A stretch of DNA of 5,977 nucleotides from an uncultured Clostridia bacterium (GTDB lineage Bacteria > Bacillota > Clostridia > TANB77 > CAG-508): the NCBI GenBank assembly GCA_934169775.1, contig CAKPOI010000049.1, positions 1 to 5,977 on the forward strand. Reading direction: 5' to 3'. Position 1 is the first letter of the stretch; every line of letters begins with the position of its first letter. The notes under the pieces were generated by a model, which saw only the letters and a list, made by a program, of their open reading frames with translations, did no database searches and was not told the DNA's origin. The position numbers and the translations under genes were made by a program. Below are positions 5,205-5,977 of the stretch, piece after piece.

Positions 5205-5366
5205 CTAATAAATTAATTCTCTTAAAAAATTAATAAAATCTTGTTTACTTACTTTATCATCGTCTTATAAATATCCAATGGCATATGAAATCTTTATAGT
5301 TAAGTCCTCAACATGTACTTCCTCAAAAAACTTTTTAAGTTTTTCCAATTTGTTTGTTGTTCCCAT
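5205..5366 (-). pseudogene. Small first gene of the operon, interrupted by in-frame TAA
   Basis: ATG 5366 has a very strong AAAGGGG site and opens a frame that reads MGTTNKLEKLKKFFEEVHVE and onward for 33 residues, then meets TAA at 5267-5265. The same frame continues without another stop for 19 more residues (DDDKVSKQDFINFLRELIY) and ends with TAG at 5207-5205, 16 bases before the ssDNA-binding gene. The part after the TAA is protein-like and has no start codon of its own, so this looks like one 53-codon gene with a nonsense change (for example from GAA, CAA or TAT), though a truncated 33-aa product or stop-codon readthrough is possible. The product is helical and charged, with no known family. 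Confidence 0.6.
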
Positions 5367-5368
5367 TT

Positions 5369-5411
5369 TTTTCCCCTTTCTCTAACAACCTAAGGGGAAA
5401 AGATTGTTAGA
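5369..5411 (-). promoter_or_regulatory. Leader RNA with two competing hairpins over the first ribosome binding site
   Basis: In the minus-strand mRNA, UCUAACAA (5411-5404) can pair with UUGUUAGA (5388-5381), leaving a 15-base loop. That loop contains UUUUCCCCUU (5401-5392), a perfect 10-base complement of AAGGGGAAAA (5378-5369), which is the ribosome binding site of the gene starting at 5366. Thus one fold frees the site and the other buries it; a pseudoknot using both would be sterically tight because only two bases join the stems. The pairings are read directly. A role in translational control is inferred. Confidence 0.65.
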
Positions 5412-5422
5412 AATATAATAAA

Positions 5423-5463
5423 TAGCACTAAACTATTTCTTTGTTATACCTCATTTAGCACTA
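5423..5463. repeat. Direct repeat TAGCACTA, two copies
   Basis: TAGCACTA occurs at 5423-5430 and 5456-5463, 33 bases apart, within the untranslated leader of the minus-strand operon. A small hairpin, AAATAG / CTATTT (5420-5425 with 5433-5438), covers the first copy. It could be a protein-binding pair or chance in AT-rich DNA. Confidence 0.35.
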
Positions 5464-5467
5464 TTTA

Positions 5468-5486
5468 ATAACTTAAAATAAGTTAT
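5468..5486. promoter_or_regulatory. Operator 1 (perfect inverted repeat)
   Basis: ATAACTTA-AAA-TAAGTTAT is a perfect 8-3-8 inverted repeat placed right at the predicted transcription start of the minus-strand operon. It is a natural binding site for the XRE-family repressor encoded next door, and binding here would block the operon. Confidence 0.7.
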
Positions 5487-5494
5487 CTAAAAAG

Positions 5495-5523
5495 AGTATA
5501 ACGTATTATAAGTTAAAAGTCAA
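5495..5523 (-). promoter_or_regulatory. Main operon promoter (sigma-A type)
   Basis: On the minus strand TTGACT (5523-5518) and TATACT (5500-5495) are separated by exactly 17 bases, near-consensus for the housekeeping sigma factor. Transcription would start near 5488 and leave a leader of about 120 bases before the first gene. A repressor half-site (5508-5515) lies in the spacer and operators lie on either side. Confidence 0.8.
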
Positions 5524-5542
5524 TAACTTATTTCAAGTTATT
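5508..5542. promoter_or_regulatory. Operators 2 and 3 (inverted half-sites)
   Basis: Three copies of the same half-site occur here: ATAAGTTA (5508-5515), TAACTTAT (5524-5531) and AAGTTATT (5535-5542). They can be read as AATAACTT-5-AAGTTATT (5522-5542) or as ATAAGTTA-8-TAACTTAT (5508-5531). They cover the -35 and spacer of the operon promoter and the region just upstream of the repressor's own -10, so the repressor could control both directions. Confidence 0.65.
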
Positions 5543-5543
5543 T

Positions 5544-5549
5544 TATAAT
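5544..5549 (+). promoter_or_regulatory. -10 element of the repressor promoter
   Basis: TATAAT lies 18 bases before the repressor ATG, with no good -35 upstream; the -35 region is occupied by the inverted repeat at 5522-5542. The start of transcription would be close to 5556, giving a very short leader with GGGTG as ribosome binding site. Weak -35 plus overlapping operator suggests autoregulation. Confidence 0.55.
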
Positions 5550-5567
5550 TTTTATGGGTGATAAAAA

Positions 5568-5789
5568 ATGTATGAAAGAATAAGACATTTAAGAGAAGAT
5601 AAAGACCTTACACAAAAACAAGTTGGACAATTATTAAATATGTCACAAACAGGATATAATCAATATGAAATAGGAAAAAATGACATACCAACAACAGTTT
5701 TAATAAAACTAGCAAATTTTTATAATACTAGTACAGATTATTTATTGGGGTTAACTAACGAAATAAAACCTTATCCAAGAATAAAATAA
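5568..5789 (+). CDS. XRE/CI-family transcriptional repressor, 73 aa
   Basis: This single-domain Cro/CI-type DNA-binding protein is read divergently from the phage operon. Residues 3-62 form the five-helix HTH_XRE domain: IRHLREDKDLTQKQVGQLL, then the recognition helix region MSQTGYNQYEIGKNDIP, then LIKLANFYNTSTDYLLGLT, all textbook for the family. There is no C-terminal dimerisation or protease domain, so if it is the lysogeny repressor it cannot be inactivated by RecA-driven self-cleavage like lambda CI. The five ATAACTT/AAGTTAT half-sites upstream are probably its operators. GGGTG is 7 bases before ATG 5568. It is the only plus-strand phage gene. Confidence 0.92.
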   Translation: MYERIRHLREDKDLTQKQVGQLLNMSQTGYNQYEIGKNDIPTTVLIKLANFYNTSTDYLLGLTNEIKPYPRIK

Positions 5790-5816
5790 TACATCAGATT
5801 TTAACGAAAATAAAAA

Positions 5817-5849
5817 ATAAGACACTTTCTGTACTTTTTAGTGTCTTAT
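5817..5849. terminator. Bidirectional terminator-like hairpin after the repressor gene
   Basis: ATAAGACACT / AGTGTCTTAT is a perfect 10-bp stem (5817-5826 with 5840-5849) with a 13-base loop. On the plus strand it follows the repressor stop by 27 bases but has only a pyrimidine-mixed tail. On the minus strand it is followed by TTTTTTATTTT, a better U-tract, so it could also stop host transcription from the right. Confidence 0.7.
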
Positions 5850-5877
5850 ATCTTCTCTTAATATTTTGAGCCCTAAA

Positions 5878-5896
5878 CTTTGATTTTGTGCAATGT
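5878..5896. repeat. Right attachment-site repeat (putative attR core)
   Basis: This is a perfect copy of 58-76 in the same orientation, 5820 bp downstream. A 19-bp exact match at this distance, placed just outside all phage genes at both ends, is unlikely to be chance even in AT-rich DNA. The sequence to its right (81 bases) should be chromosome. Confidence 0.75.
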
Positions 5897-5977
5897 TCTG
5901 TATTCCTTTTTTTACACTTTTCCATATCTACTTCTACCTCTCTTCTATTGTTTATTGATATGTTAAAGTGAATCCAA

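Larger units (their letters stand above)
58..5896 (-). mobile_element. Integrated inovirus (filamentous phage) genome
   Basis: A block bounded by a perfect 19-bp direct repeat contains a rolling-circle Rep, a probable ssDNA-binding protein, a major coat protein, a Zot/pI-type ATPase, a pIII-like adsorption protein and four other small membrane proteins, plus a divergent XRE repressor. That set and order is the inovirus module. One repeat copy plus the interior is 5820 bp, within the known inovirus range. All genes except the repressor are on the minus strand. No integrase, transposase, secretin or antirepressor is visible. Identity is seen from gene content; the exact ends are inferred from the repeat. 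Confidence 0.9.

Noticed and set aside
5794..5925. Minus-strand frame of 43 codons starting at ATG 5925 with AGAGAGG upstream
   Set aside because: It runs through the attachment repeat and a 10-bp terminator-like stem, and has a Lys/Arg-rich composition without recognisable features. It may be the start of a host gene cut by insertion, but support is too weak to list.
1..5977. CRISPR array, tRNA, rRNA or insertion sequence
   Set aside because: No regularly spaced repeats, cloverleaf or rRNA-like sequence, and no transposase were seen on either strand.

Overview
The window holds what looks like a complete filamentous-phage (inovirus) genome of about 5.8 kb, integrated in the chromosome of an AT-rich, Gram-positive-type (Firmicutes, probably clostridial) host. 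The host guess rests on very low GC, strong GGAGG-type ribosome binding sites before almost every gene, AT-rich sigma-A-like promoters, and standard code use: TGA is the stop of several genes, so it is not a Mycoplasma or Spiroplasma. The phage assignment rests on gene content and order: an HUH rolling-circle Rep, a small protein in the ssDNA-binding position, a 66-aa major coat protein followed by a terminator, a Zot/pI-type ATPase, a large secreted and membrane-anchored pIII-like protein, and several tiny membrane proteins.

Ends. A perfect 19-bp direct repeat (CTTTGATTTTGTGCAATGT) lies at 58-76 and 5878-5896 and brackets all phage genes. I read these as attL and attR, which gives a circular genome of 5820 bp. 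No integrase or transposase is encoded between them. Only 57 and 81 bases of presumed host DNA are visible.

Layout. Positions 77-223 are non-coding and hold three strong hairpins, the best candidate for replication origin and packaging signal. All structural and replication genes are on the minus strand and are read from right to left: a small gene interrupted by an in-frame TAA (5366-5205), putative ssDNA-binding protein (5188-4889), major coat (4828-4628), a rho-independent terminator (4579-4615), a 52-aa membrane protein (4562-4404), the Zot-like ATPase (4411-3521), a 47-aa membrane protein (3543-3400), a 126-aa Asn/Thr-rich membrane protein (3399-3019), the pIII-like protein (3005-1641), a 90-aa pVI-like membrane protein (1644-1372), a 173-base structured gap, Rep (1175-429) and a 76-aa protein of unknown function (454-224). 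Most neighbours touch or overlap, so translational coupling is likely.

Control. A 73-aa XRE-family repressor (5568-5789) is the only plus-strand phage gene. Between it and the minus-strand operon lies a divergent promoter region with a near-consensus promoter (TTGACT-17-TATACT) for the operon and five copies of an ATAACTT/AAGTTAT half-site arranged as inverted repeats. This is a compact repressor switch. The operon leader carries two overlapping RNA hairpins, one of which buries the ribosome binding site of the first gene, so a second layer of control at the RNA level is plausible.

How the genes work together (known for inoviruses, inferred here): the repressor keeps the operon low in the lysogen; when it is lifted, Rep nicks and drives rolling-circle replication, the ssDNA-binding protein coats the product, the Zot-like ATPase feeds it through the membrane, and the coat, pIII-like and small membrane proteins assemble the filament. 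No secretin is present, as expected for a host without an outer membrane.
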